Source of the DNA: Deltaproteobacteria bacterium
GTDB lineage: Bacteria > Desulfobacterota > Desulfobaccia > Desulfobaccales > 0-14-0-80-60-11
NCBI GenBank assembly: GCA_023381945.1
Contig: JAMCQY010000381.1
Span: 1 to 53,558, forward strand
Direction: 5' to 3'
DNA length: 53,558 bases
The notes below the pieces were generated by a model that had not been told where the DNA came from, did no database searches, and was given only the letters and a program-made list of their open reading frames with translations. Position 1 is the stretch's first letter, and each line of letters opens with the position of its first letter. The translations under genes and the position numbers were made by a program. Below are positions 35,214-43,665 of the stretch, piece after piece.

Positions 35214-36983
35214 ATGCCCCGCAAGCGTCTGATCTGGCAACTCTTTCCGTCCTACCTGCTGGTAACCCTCCTCTCTCTCCTTGCCCTCACCTGGTACGCC
35301 ACCGCCTCCTGGCGGCAATTTTATCTGGAGCAGACCGAAATTGACTTGAAGAACCGCGCCCTGTTGGTACAGGACTACCTGCGAGGCGGTTTGTCCCCCG
35401 CCAATGGCCGGGAGATCGATCAATTGTGCAAGGACCTGGGAAGGTTGACAGCCACCCGGCTGACGGTGATCTTACCCTCCGGCCAGGTCCTGGGCGACTC
35501 CGAGGAGAACCCGGCCCGCATGGAGAATCACGCGGACCGCCCGGAGATGCAGGAGGCGTTGCGGGGCCGGGTGGGGACCTCCGGGAGATTCAGTTTCACG
35601 CTGGGTCATCAACGGATGTACGTGGCGATCCCTCTAAAGGATCAGGGCCGAATTGCCGGGGTGGTGCGGGCCTCCCTGCCCATGACCGCCATTGCCCAGG
35701 CCCTGCGGGCCTTATACTGGAAAATGGCCCTGGGCGGCCTGATTATTGTCCTGATACTGGCGGCCTTGAGTCTCTTCCTTTCCCAACGGATCAGCCGTCC
35801 CCTGGAGGATTTGAAGCGGGGGGCTTTACGCTTTGCCGGCGGCGACCTGAGCCGGCGGCTGCCGGTGCCCGCCGCGGACGAATTGGGCAGCCTGGCCGAG
35901 GCCTTTAATCACATGGCTGAGCAACTGGAGGACCGCATCAACGCCCTCGTCCGGCAGGGGCAGTTGCAAGAAGCAGTGCTTTCCAGCATGGTGGAAGGCG
36001 TTCTGGCAGTGGACGCCGAGCAGCGCCTCATCGCCCTGAACCCGGCGGCGGCTAAGTTGCTGGGCGCGGACTATGTTACTTCCCAGGATCGCAGCATCCA
36101 GGAAGTGGTGCGGGACCCGCAGTTGCAGAGCTTCATTACCCGCATCATCTTTACCCGGGAGCCCGTGGAAAGCGAGGTGGCTCTGCGGCAAGGCGCGCAG
36201 GTGATCCAGGCCCACGGCACCTTCCTGAAGGACACGCAAGGGCTGGATATTGGGTTTCTCGTTGTGCTCCACGATGTTACGCAGCTCCGGCGCCTGGAGA
36301 TGACCCGGCGGGACTTCGTGGCCAACGTCTCCCACGAACTCAAGACCCCGATAACCTCAATTAAAGGCTTCGTGGAGACCCTGCTGGCCGGGGCGCTGCG
36401 CGAACCCGAGAATGCCGAGAAGTTCCTGCACATCATCGCCCGGCAGACCGATCGGATTAACGAGATTATTGACGACCTCCTCAGCCTCTCCCGTATTGAA
36501 CGGGACGCCGAGCAGGGCCGGGTTTTTCTGAGCGCCGGCAAGCTCAGGGGAGTTATGGAGTCAGCTATTCAGGTTTGCGCCGCCCAGGCCGCGGCCAAAA
36601 ATATCGCCGTTTCCCTGAATTGTCCCGAGGACCTGCGGGCCCAGATCAATGCGCCGCTTTTGGAGCAGGCCCTGGTCAACCTGATCGACAATGCCGTGAA
36701 ATACAGCTCCCCGGGCAGCGCCGTTCAGGTGGAAGGTCTACGGGCAGGAGCCGAGGTGGTGGTCCGGGTGCGTGATCAGGGGGTCGGTATTGAAAAAAAT
36801 CAGCTTTCCCGCATTTTTGAGCGCTTCTACCGGGTGGACGCCGGCCGCAGCCGCAAGGTGGGCGGCACCGGCCTGGGGCTGGCCATCGTCAAACACATTT
36901 CCCAAGCCCTGGGTGGCCGGGTGACAGTGGACAGCACCCCGGGAAAGGGGAGCAGCTTTGCGTTGCATCTTCAGGCGGATTAA
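35214..36983 (+). CDS. phoR: phosphate sensor histidine kinase PhoR
   Basis: 589 residues from ATG; an in-frame TTG 18 bp earlier lies in repetitive leader DNA. TM1 (about 8-30), a periplasmic sensor region (30-160), TM2 (about 168-190), HAMP (190-245; RISRPLEDLKRGALRFAGGDL), PAS (about 250-360; SSMVEGVLAVDAEQRLIALNPAA), HisKA with His374 in FVANVSHELKTPITSIKGF, and HATPase_c (LIDNAVKYSSPGS, DQGVGIEK, GTGLGLAIVKHI). A large periplasmic loop, longer than in E. coli PhoR, is typical of this architecture in many other phyla. Phosphorylates PhoB; in known systems it is restrained by PstSCAB and PhoU. Confidence 0.9.
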   Translation: MPRKRLIWQLFPSYLLVTLLSLLALTWYATASWRQFYLEQTEIDLKNRALLVQDYLRGGLSPANGREIDQLCKDLGRLTATRLTVILPSGQVLGDSEENPARMENHADRPEMQEALRGRVGTSGRFSFTLGHQRMYVAIPLKDQGRIAGVVRASLPMTAIAQALRALYWKMALGGLIIVLILAALSLFLSQRISRPLEDLKRGALRFAGGDLSRRLPVPAADELGSLAEAFNHMAEQLEDRINALVRQGQLQEAVLSSMVEGVLAVDAEQRLIALNPAAAKLLGADYVTSQDRSIQEVVRDPQLQSFITRIIFTREPVESEVALRQGAQVIQAHGTFLKDTQGLDIGFLVVLHDVTQLRRLEMTRRDFVANVSHELKTPITSIKGFVETLLAGALREPENAEKFLHIIARQTDRINEIIDDLLSLSRIERDAEQGRVFLSAGKLRGVMESAIQVCAAQAAAKNIAVSLNCPEDLRAQINAPLLEQALVNLIDNAVKYSSPGSAVQVEGLRAGAEVVVRVRDQGVGIEKNQLSRIFERFYRVDAGRSRKVGGTGLGLAIVKHISQALGGRVTVDSTPGKGSSFALHLQAD

Positions 36984-37023
36984 AAATAATCTCGCCGCCA
37001 AATTCATAGAAATTTTACTCCCT

Positions 37024-37041
37024 CCTAACTGAAACCTAACA
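37024..37041 (+). promoter_or_regulatory. candidate Pho box (PhoB site) upstream of pstS
   Basis: Two 7-bp direct repeats, CCTAACT and CCTAACA, with a 4-bp spacer GAAA, give the 11-bp period of known Pho boxes (7-mer repeat, 4-bp AT-rich spacer). Weaker units in the same phase may extend it to about 37013 and 37052. A TACTAA at 37058-37063 is a plausible -10 box; there is no good -35, as expected for an activator-dependent promoter. The half-site differs from E. coli CTGTCAT and is closer to the TTAACA-type. Confidence 0.6.
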
Positions 37042-37068
37042 ATTAAGCACTACCGTGTACTAAAGCTG

Positions 37069-37128
37069 TTTTGAAACCACGGCGGCGCGCGCCAGGGTTC
37101 CTGACCTCGAGGAAACGTGGTTTTGAAA
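37069..37128. repeat. inverted repeat in the pstS leader
   Basis: TTTTGAAACCACG (37069-37081) and, inverted, TTTCAAAACCACG (37116-37128) match at 11 of 13 positions. The loop contains a GGCGCGCGCC palindrome. A 9-bp direct repeat GTTTTGAAA is also present in both arms. It lies in the transcribed leader if the -10 at 37058 is used, so an RNA structure is likely. Confidence 0.55.
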
Positions 37129-37171
37129 TAGGTTTAAAACAATCTTTTGCCAAACTCGAAGGAGCCTGAAC

Positions 37172-38230
37172 ATGCGGAAGTCATGGTGGTTGCTCTCATC
37201 CCTTATCCTTAGCTGCTTTCTGGTCAGCCTCGCCCAGGCCCAGCCCGTGACTCTTAACGGGGCTGGGGCCACTTTCCCTTACCCCATTTATGGTCAGTGG
37301 GCCCACAAATTTAATCAAACCACCGGGGTCAAGATCAATTATCAGTCCATCGGCTCCGGCGGCGGCATTGCCCAGATCAAGGCCAAGACCGTGGATTTCG
37401 GCGCCTCGGATGCGCCCCAAAAGGTAGATATGCTGGAACAGAATGGCCTGGTGCAATGGCCCATGGTTATGGGCGGCGTGGTGCTGGCTGTGAATATTCC
37501 GGGCATCGGCCCCGGAGAACTGAAGCTTAACGGCCCGGTGCTGGCCGACATCTATCTCGGCAAAATCACCAAGTGGGACGATCCGGCTATTAAGAAGCTC
37601 AACCCCAAGCTGAAGCTGCCCTCCCAGGCCATTACCGAGGTGCACCGCAGCGATGGCTCCGGAACTACCTTCATCTTTAGTACCTACCTGTCCATGATCT
37701 CCCCGGAATGGAAACAGAAGGTCGGGGCCGGCACTTCAGTGCAATGGCCCGCGAAAAACGGCGTCGGCGGCAAGGGCAATGAAGGCGTGGCCGGCCAGGT
37801 GAAAGTGGTGCCCGGCTCCATCGGCTACGTCGAATATGCCTATGTTAAACAAAATAATATGACATATACTCTTATGCAGAATAAGGCCGGCAAATTCTTG
37901 AAGCCCAGCCTCGAGGCCTTTGCGGCGGCCGCGGCCAATGCCGACTGGTCCAAGGCTCCCTACGGCTTTTATTTAATGCTGGATGATCAGCCGGGCGACC
38001 AGAGCTGGCCCATTGCGGGCGCCACCTTCATCATGGTCCACAAGGACCAGCCCGACGCCGCCAAGGCCCAGGCCATGCTGAAATACTTCGATTGGTGCTT
38101 CCAGCACGGCGGCGACATGGCAAAAAAGCTCGACTACGTGCCCATGCCCAAAAACGTGGTGGACATGGTGGAAGCCACCTGGGCTAAGGAGATCACTTCC
38201 GGCGGCAAGCCGGTGTGGCCAGGGAAGTAA
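37172..38230 (+). CDS. pstS: periplasmic phosphate-binding protein PstS
   Basis: 352 residues. Signal peptide to about residue 23 (LVSLAQA, then QPVTLNGAGATFPYPIYG). Phosphate-site landmarks: GAGATFPYP, the YQSIGSGGGIAQI loop, VDFGASDAP, and HRSDGSGTTFIF with the Arg/Asp/Ser/Gly/Ser/Thr residues that grip the phosphate. NGVGGKGNEGVAGQV and GSIGYVEYAY complete the second lobe. Delivers phosphate to the PstCA permease. AAGGAG is seven bases upstream of the ATG. It follows the Pho box and is separated from pstC by a hairpin. Confidence 0.95.
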   Translation: MRKSWWLLSSLILSCFLVSLAQAQPVTLNGAGATFPYPIYGQWAHKFNQTTGVKINYQSIGSGGGIAQIKAKTVDFGASDAPQKVDMLEQNGLVQWPMVMGGVVLAVNIPGIGPGELKLNGPVLADIYLGKITKWDDPAIKKLNPKLKLPSQAITEVHRSDGSGTTFIFSTYLSMISPEWKQKVGAGTSVQWPAKNGVGGKGNEGVAGQVKVVPGSIGYVEYAYVKQNNMTYTLMQNKAGKFLKPSLEAFAAAAANADWSKAPYGFYLMLDDQPGDQSWPIAGATFIMVHKDQPDAAKAQAMLKYFDWCFQHGGDMAKKLDYVPMPKNVVDMVEATWAKEITSGGKPVWPGK

Positions 38231-38262
38231 GACAAACGAATCTTGCGTAGGACGGCTTCTAT

Positions 38263-38282
38263 GGGCGGTTCTCGGACCGCCC
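38263..38282 (+). terminator. attenuator-like hairpin between pstS and pstC
   Basis: GGGCGGT (38263-38269) and ACCGCCC (38276-38282) form a 7-bp GC stem with a 6-nt loop, followed by CGTTTTGCTT. A weak terminator here would lower permease expression relative to the abundant binding protein. A stable RNA end protecting pstS mRNA is an equal possibility. Confidence 0.6.
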
Positions 38283-38391
38283 CGTTTTGCTTCCAAACGC
38301 CTGGTTAATCACAGCCTGGTTTCGACAGCAGTATGCCGGAGGCTAGGGACCATTTGACCCTGACCTCCATGTTCAGAAACGGATTTTGCAC

Positions 38392-39366
38392 ATGCAGACA
38401 GCAACTGGAGCAGCGCCGGATACCGTGTCTCTAGCGGCTCCGGCTCAACGGGTTAACCGCGGCGACAAGATCTTCCGGTATTTGACTATCATCAGCGCTC
38501 TGCTGATCCCGGCCCTTATGGGCGGCATCTTCATCGTCCTGATACAGCAATCCTGGCCAGCTCTCAAGCGCTTCGGCGTCGGCTTCCTGATTTCACAGCA
38601 GTGGAACCCGGTCACCGAAAATTTCGGCGCACTAAGCAGTATTTACGGCACCCTGGTCTCCACCCTCATCGCTATGCTGATCGCAGTGCCGTTGAGCATC
38701 GCCCTGGCCCTGTTTCTGGTGGAACTGGCCCCCCCCCGCCTAAGCCGGGTGGTAGGCACCGTCATCGAGCTGCTGGCCGCCATTCCCAGTATTATCTACG
38801 GCATGTGGGGCCTGTTCGTCTTTGCTCCCTTTATGGCTAATTACATCCAGCCGGCCTTGGGGGAAACCCTGGGCTGGCTGCCGCTGTTTCAAGGCCCGCC
38901 CATGGGCCTCGGGATGCTGACCGCGGGCATCATTCTGGCTTTCATGGTCCTGCCCTTTATCTGCGCCATCACCCGGGACGTCTTTTCCCTGGTGCCCCCC
39001 GTGGTCAAAGAGGCCGCTTACGGCATGGGCGCCACCACCTGGGAGGTAACTTATAAGGTGACCATCCCGTATGGTCTGGTGGGCATCATCGGCGCGGTCT
39101 TCCTGGGGTTGGGCCGGGCCCTGGGGGAGACCATGGCCGTCACCTTTGTGATTGGCAACTCGCACCATATCTCAGCTTCGCTCTTCGCCGCCGGCAACAG
39201 CATCGCCTCCACTCTGGCTAACGAATTCACCGAGGCCACCAGCGCCATATATATCAGCGCCTTGATCGAGCTGGGGTTGATCCTGTTCGTCATTACCTAT
39301 CTGGTGCAGATGTTCTCTCAGATGTTGCTTAAAAGGTTGTACCGCGCCTGGAGTGTCGGCCTATGA
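38392..39366 (+). CDS. pstC: phosphate ABC transporter permease PstC
   Basis: 324 residues from ATG; an in-frame TTG six bases earlier is possible. Six transmembrane segments, the first at about 30-53 (LTIISALLIPALMGGIFIVLI). The permease loop EAAYGMGATTWEVTYKVTIPYGLVGIIGAVFLGLGRALGET carries the EAA motif that docks PstB. Upstream LVELAPPRLSRVVG and LAAIPSIIYGMWGLF are typical PstC stretches. It overlaps pstA by 4 nt (ATGA), so the permease pair is translationally coupled. Confidence 0.94.
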   Translation: MQTATGAAPDTVSLAAPAQRVNRGDKIFRYLTIISALLIPALMGGIFIVLIQQSWPALKRFGVGFLISQQWNPVTENFGALSSIYGTLVSTLIAMLIAVPLSIALALFLVELAPPRLSRVVGTVIELLAAIPSIIYGMWGLFVFAPFMANYIQPALGETLGWLPLFQGPPMGLGMLTAGIILAFMVLPFICAITRDVFSLVPPVVKEAAYGMGATTWEVTYKVTIPYGLVGIIGAVFLGLGRALGETMAVTFVIGNSHHISASLFAAGNSIASTLANEFTEATSAIYISALIELGLILFVITYLVQMFSQMLLKRLYRAWSVGL

Positions 39367-40208
39367 AACCCAGGCCCGCCACCGGCCGCCGGCTTACCAA
39401 CGCGATCGTTAGCGCCTTGTCAACCGCGTCCGCGGTCCTGGGCATGCTGATCCTGGCCTGGATTGTCTGGGTGGTGGTGAGGCGGGGACTGGGAGCCTTC
39501 AATCTGGACTTCTTTACGCAACTTCCTAGTCCGCCGGGAATGGAAGGCGGCGGCCTGGCAAACGCCATCATCGGCACCGTGGTTATGACCCTGCTGGCCA
39601 CAGCCATCGCCGCGCCCTTGGGCCTGTTGGGGGGAATTTACCTGGCGGAATTCGGCCAGGGGTCGCGTCTGGCCGATAATGCTCGATTTTCCGCCAACGT
39701 CTTGATTGGCATGCCCTCCATCATCATCGGAGTCTTTGCCTATGCCCTGGTGGTTGTACCGCTGGGGAGATTCTCCGGCTATGCCGGCATCGCCGCCCTG
39801 GCCATTATCATGCTGCCCATCGCCGCCCGGACCGCCGAGGACATGCTGCGCCTGGTCCCCAATACCCTGCGGGAGGCTGCGCTGGCCCTGGGAGCGCCGC
39901 GCTGGAAAATAACCTTGGCAGTGGTCTTCCGGGCCGCCAAGGCCGGGCTGATTACCGGAATTTTGCTGGCTGTGGCCAGGGTCAGCGGGGAAACTGCGCC
40001 CCTGTTGTTCACCGCCCTCAACAGCCCCTATATGATGACCTCGCTGGGGCAACCGACCCCGAATCTCACGGTGACCATCTTCAACTATGCCGTGTCCCCT
40101 TATTCCGACTGGCAACAAAAGGCCTGGGGGGCATCTCTGCTCATCACCGGCGGGGTTCTGGCCCTGACCTTGGTAACTCGTTATTTCCTGGGAGAACGGA
40201 AGACATGA
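39363..40208 (+). CDS. pstA: phosphate ABC transporter permease PstA
   Basis: 281 residues. Six predicted transmembrane segments. The family stretch [30 protein letters not shown], the [16 protein letters not shown] segment, and the EAA loop [48 protein letters not shown] define PstA. It overlaps pstC at its start and pstB at its end by 4 nt each, so all three are coupled in order. Confidence 0.94.
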   Translation: MKPRPATGRRLTNAIVSALSTASAVLGMLILAWIVWVVVRRGLGAFNLDFFTQLPSPPGMEGGGLANAIIGTVVMTLLATAIAAPLGLLGGIYLAEFGQGSRLADNARFSANVLIGMPSIIIGVFAYALVVVPLGRFSGYAGIAALAIIMLPIAARTAEDMLRLVPNTLREAALALGAPRWKITLAVVFRAAKAGLITGILLAVARVSGETAPLLFTALNSPYMMTSLGQPTPNLTVTIFNYAVSPYSDWQQKAWGASLLITGGVLALTLVTRYFLGERKT

Positions 40209-41047
40209 AAAGCCTGGAGGCTTCCTTAAACCTATTTTCCTTCGCCGCTGACGCCGAGGAAGCGGTAGCCGAGAAAACCTTGACCGCGACTTCGGACCTC
40301 AAGATCAGCGCCCGTGAGCTGAACTTCTTTTACGGCGAACACCAGGCCCTGTTCGACAACAACCTGGAGATCGCCACCCACCGGGTGACGGCCATCATCG
40401 GCCCCTCCGGTTGCGGCAAATCCACCCACATCCGCATCTATAACCGTATCTATGAGCTTTACGACGACCAAAAGGCCCAGGGCGAGGTGCTGCTGGACGG
40501 GCAAAATATCCTGGACCCGGCTTATGACGTCATGGAGCTGCGCCGCCGGGTGGGCATGATCTTCCAGAAGCCTACACCGTTTCCCATGACCATCTTCGAC
40601 AACGTGGCCTATGGTTTGAAGATGCACTACCGGTTAGGCCGCGGAGAACTGGCCGACCGGGTGGAGGAGGCCCTGAGCCGGGCCGCCCTGTGGGACGAAG
40701 TGAAAGATGAACTGCGGAAGCCGGGCACGGCCCTTTCCGGAGGCCAGCAGCAGCGGCTCTGCATCGCCCGGGCTCTGGCCGTGGAGCCCGAGGTCCTGCT
40801 GATGGACGAGCCGACTTCGGCCATTGACCCCATTGCCACCGCCAGGATTGAAGAGTTGATCAACGACCTGAAGAGCGCTTACACCATCGTCATCGTTACC
40901 CATAACATGCAGCAGGCCGCCCGGGTATCCGATTTTACCGCCTTCTTCTTTCAGGGTCGCATCGTCGAGTTCGGCCCCACCCAGAAGATCTTTACCACCC
41001 CTGCCCACAAGCAGACCGAAGATTACATCACCGGCCGTTTCGGCTGA
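40205..41047 (+). CDS. pstB: phosphate ABC transporter ATPase PstB
   Basis: 280 residues. Walker [12 protein letters not shown] (residues 66-74), Q-loop [21 protein letters not shown], signature [16 protein letters not shown], Walker [13 protein letters not shown] and H-loop [13 protein letters not shown]. About 32 extra residues precede the usual start and make a weakly hydrophobic leader ([16 protein letters not shown]). The T after GKST is His ([11 protein letters not shown]), where most copies have LLRxxNRM. Last gene of the operon in the window; phoU, which normally follows, is absent here. Confidence 0.93.
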   Translation: MKSLEASLNLFSFAADAEEAVAEKTLTATSDLKISARELNFFYGEHQALFDNNLEIATHRVTAIIGPSGCGKSTHIRIYNRIYELYDDQKAQGEVLLDGQNILDPAYDVMELRRRVGMIFQKPTPFPMTIFDNVAYGLKMHYRLGRGELADRVEEALSRAALWDEVKDELRKPGTALSGGQQQRLCIARALAVEPEVLLMDEPTSAIDPIATARIEELINDLKSAYTIVIVTHNMQQAARVSDFTAFFFQGRIVEFGPTQKIFTTPAHKQTEDYITGRFG

Positions 41048-41198
41048 AGCATACATACCGTCTATCAAAATGATGCCCCTTTTGGGGGAGCAGCTCAGTT
41101 TTGCCCCCCGCAGTAACTCCAAAGCGGCTCCCATATCAAAATTCTCTCCTTTTGCTGCTTTTATTTTAGATTTTCCTTCTTTCTGCCGATTACACATT

Positions 41199-41328
41199 TT
41201 ATAGCGATTGCCAAAAATAATTTCTTGTAGGGGCGCACCCGTGTGTGCGCCCTCCTGCGGGCGGACACATGGGTCCGCCCCTACAATCCATCGGGTTATC
41301 GGAAAAAACTTTTGGCAAACGCTATAAG
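41199..41328. mobile_element. MITE-like element, same terminal repeats with a GTAGGGGCG core
   Basis: Left TTATAGCGATTGCCAAAA at 41199; the right end, on the other strand, TTATAGCGTTTGCCAAAAG. These are nearly the same as the ends of the copies at 34264 and 49171, but the interior (41227-41284) is a different palindrome (GTAGGGGCGCACC...GGTCCGCCCCTAC), found alone at 43460 and 50805. The last bases TATAAGGAGG supply a ribosome binding site to the following small gene. Confidence 0.8.
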
Positions 41329-41338
41329 GAGGCAAAAT

Positions 41339-41434
41339 ATGGTCGCGCTGGCTTTCTATCTGGGGGTCATGGTGGGTATGGTGGGAGGAGTTGCCCTGAT
41401 GTGCCTGTTCTTTATCTCCAGCAAAACCCAATGA
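41339..41434 (+). CDS. 31-residue single-span membrane protein
   Basis: MVALAFYLGVMVGMVGG followed by VALMCLFFISSKTQ. One transmembrane segment covers nearly the whole peptide, with Lys near the C-terminus. AAGGAGG at 41326-41332 is placed six bases before the ATG, an ideal site. An in-frame start at 41243 would translate the repeat and is rejected. Such peptides often modulate a membrane complex. The neighbours are pstB upstream and an ABC exporter downstream. No family recognised. Confidence 0.6.
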   Translation: MVALAFYLGVMVGMVGGVALMCLFFISSKTQ

Positions 41435-41585
41435 GGTACATCTTTAACTAACTACCCGCCCACTCTGTAGATTTTCTCCCTTCTAGAGTATAATCTTGCC
41501 AGAAAGTTTTTATTGCCCGTTGACGCCTGTGGTCAGTCGGACAGGTTAAGCCAGGCGTCTACCTTTGGTTGCCCCTTAATTGCCC

Positions 41586-43403
41586 ATGAATCCGGCCCTA
41601 ACCATCAAAGAAAAGATCAGGCACAGTCTGCACCTGGAAAGGGCTCTGCGCCTGGTTTGGCAGAGCGCCCCGGGATGGACCATTGCCAACTTTGGGCTCA
41701 TTTTGATCCAGGGCCTGCTGCCCCTGGTTTCTCTCTACCTGATGAAGTTGATCGTCGATGCCGTCACTGGTGGCCTGGCGGCTCAGGGAAAACCTGAGGC
41801 GCTGCAAAGGGTGCTCCTGCTGGTCGTCATCGCCGCGGCCGCGGCCCTGTTTGCCGCCGCTTGCCGCTCCCTGGCGGAGATGGTCAAGGAAGCCCAGACC
41901 CAGGTGATCACCGACCACGTGGCCGATGTCATCCACGGCAAGTCAGTGGCGGTGGACCTGGAGTATTACGAGGACCCCCGGTACTACGACACCCTGCACC
42001 GGGCCCAGCAGGAGGCCACCTACCGCCCGGCCAGCATCATGAACAGCCTGATGCAATTAGGCCAAAGCAGCATTTCTCTGGTGGCCCTGGCGGGCTTGCT
42101 GGTTTCCTTTCACTGGTGGGTGGCGGCCATGCTCTTTGCGGCCACGGTCCCCGGGGTTTTGCTTCGCTTGAAATACGCCCACCGGATGTACGGTTGGCAG
42201 CGCCAACACACCCAAGTCGAAAGGCGAGCTGCTTATTTCCATTGGATGCTCACCGACGGCGGCCATGCCAAGGAAATCCGCCTTTTCGGCCTGGGGCCGC
42301 TGTTCATGGACTGGTTTCGGGAATTGCGTCGAAAGCTCCGGGTGGGAAGGCTCAAACTTTCCGCCCGCCGCTCCCTGGCGGACCTGACCACGCAGACCAG
42401 CGCCACCTTGGCGATTTTCGGCACTCTGGCCTTGGTCGCCTACCAGGCGGTTAAGGGGACGATCACCATCGGGGATATGGTTATGTACTATGGGGCCTTT
42501 CAGCGGGCCCAAACTTCTTTACAGGAGGTCTGGAGCGGCCTGACCAGGCTATATGAAGACAACCTGTTTCTGGCCAATTTCAGCGAATTCCTCGATCTCC
42601 AACCCAGATTGGCAGCGCCGCCCATCCCGGCCGCGATGCCCCGGCCTATAAAACAGGGCTTTTTCGTAGAAAAGGTCAATTTCCATTATCCCACCGGGGA
42701 TCGAACTGTGCTGGAGGATATCAGCCTCAGGATTTTACCCGGCCAGGTGGTGGCCCTGGTGGGGGAGAACGGCTCCGGCAAAACCACCCTCATTAAGCTC
42801 TTAAGCCGGCTCTATGATCCGGTGAGCGGCCGGATAACCATTGACGGCACCGATTTGCGCCAGTTCGACCCCAAGGCTTTGCGGGAGGAAGTGAGCGTCA
42901 TCTTCCAGGACTACGCCCATTATTGGCTGACGGCCCGGGAGAACATCTGGCTGGGGGACATCAGCTTAAGCCCCCGGGATGATAAGATTTACGCCGCGGC
43001 CCGGCAGACCAGGGCCGATGACTTTATCCAAATGCTGCCCCGGGGCTATGATACGGTGTTGGGCCATGAATTCGAAGATCAGGGGGAACTCAGCCTGGGC
43101 GAATGGCAGAAAGTGGCCCTGGCCCGGGCCTTTTTGCGCCAATCCCGATTAATCATCCTGGATGAGCCCACCAGTTGGATGGATGCCCGGGCCGAATACG
43201 AAGTCTTTAAGTCCTTCCGGCAATTGTTTCAGGGGCGCATGGTCCTGCTCATCAGCCACCGCTTCTCCACCGTCCGCTTGGCCGATTACATCTATGTCCT
43301 GGAAGGCGGCCGCCTCACTGAAAGCGGCACCCACGACGAACTCGTCCGCCAAGCCGGCAAGTACGCCCACCTCTATGAAATTCAAGCGGCTTCTTATCGC
43401 TAA
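41586..43403 (+). CDS. ABC exporter half-transporter
   Basis: 605 residues from ATG. The N-terminal membrane domain has five or six segments (from about residue 25) without strong resemblance to a named exporter. ATPase domain from about 345: Walker A ALVGENGSGKTT, Q-loop SVIFQDYAHYWL, signature LSLGEWQKVALARAF (LSLGE rather than LSGGQ), Walker B RLIILDEPTSWMD, and ISHRFSTVRLAD. This variant signature is frequent in one group of ABC half-transporters. Substrate unknown. It sits between the phosphate genes and a repeat, with the polysaccharide cluster following on the other strand, so export of a surface glycan or lipid is possible but unproven. Confidence 0.85.
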   Translation: MNPALTIKEKIRHSLHLERALRLVWQSAPGWTIANFGLILIQGLLPLVSLYLMKLIVDAVTGGLAAQGKPEALQRVLLLVVIAAAAALFAAACRSLAEMVKEAQTQVITDHVADVIHGKSVAVDLEYYEDPRYYDTLHRAQQEATYRPASIMNSLMQLGQSSISLVALAGLLVSFHWWVAAMLFAATVPGVLLRLKYAHRMYGWQRQHTQVERRAAYFHWMLTDGGHAKEIRLFGLGPLFMDWFRELRRKLRVGRLKLSARRSLADLTTQTSATLAIFGTLALVAYQAVKGTITIGDMVMYYGAFQRAQTSLQEVWSGLTRLYEDNLFLANFSEFLDLQPRLAAPPIPAAMPRPIKQGFFVEKVNFHYPTGDRTVLEDISLRILPGQVVALVGENGSGKTTLIKLLSRLYDPVSGRITIDGTDLRQFDPKALREEVSVIFQDYAHYWLTARENIWLGDISLSPRDDKIYAAARQTRADDFIQMLPRGYDTVLGHEFEDQGELSLGEWQKVALARAFLRQSRLIILDEPTSWMDARAEYEVFKSFRQLFQGRMVLLISHRFSTVRLADYIYVLEGGRLTESGTHDELVRQAGKYAHLYEIQAASYR

Positions 43404-43459
43404 GATGACAAACGATCAGGTTGAGGTTTTTCGGGTAGGGAAATTTGCGGAGAGATTCT

Positions 43460-43519
43460 GTAGGGGCGGACCCATGTGTCCGCCCTGAAATGAGGGCGCA
43501 CCCGCGGGTGCGCCCCTAC
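43460..43519. repeat. GTAGGGGCG palindromic repeat
   Basis: GTAGGGGCGGACCC...GGTGCGCCCCTAC, the same core as inside the element at 41199 but without its long terminal repeats. Gap between the exporter stop (43403) and the next hairpin is non-coding. Confidence 0.8.
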
Positions 43520-43611
43520 AATAGATATTTCTTGTTCATCGGCTGCAACTAAGTATGCGATGAAACTATCTTCAAGAGTGTTATTCGGATGGGCGACACC
43601 ATTTTCGGTTG

Positions 43612-43640
43612 GTAGGGGCGGGTTTAAAACCCGCCCCTAC
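43612..43640. terminator. 29-bp perfect palindrome at the end of wecB
   Basis: GTAGGGGCGGGTTT-A-AAACCCGCCCCTAC: 14-bp perfect arms around one base, followed by TTTATAATAT. It lies 26 bp from the wecB stop on the minus strand and could end both convergent transcripts. It belongs to the GTAGGGGCG family, so repeat and terminator are the same object here. Confidence 0.65.
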
Positions 43641-43665
43641 TTTATAATATAGGCGTGCAGAATCC

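Noticed and set aside
34460..36983. PhoR/PhoB as partners of the V4R kinase
   Set aside because: PhoB has its own PhoR directly downstream and a repeat separates it from the V4R pair; adjacency alone is not enough.
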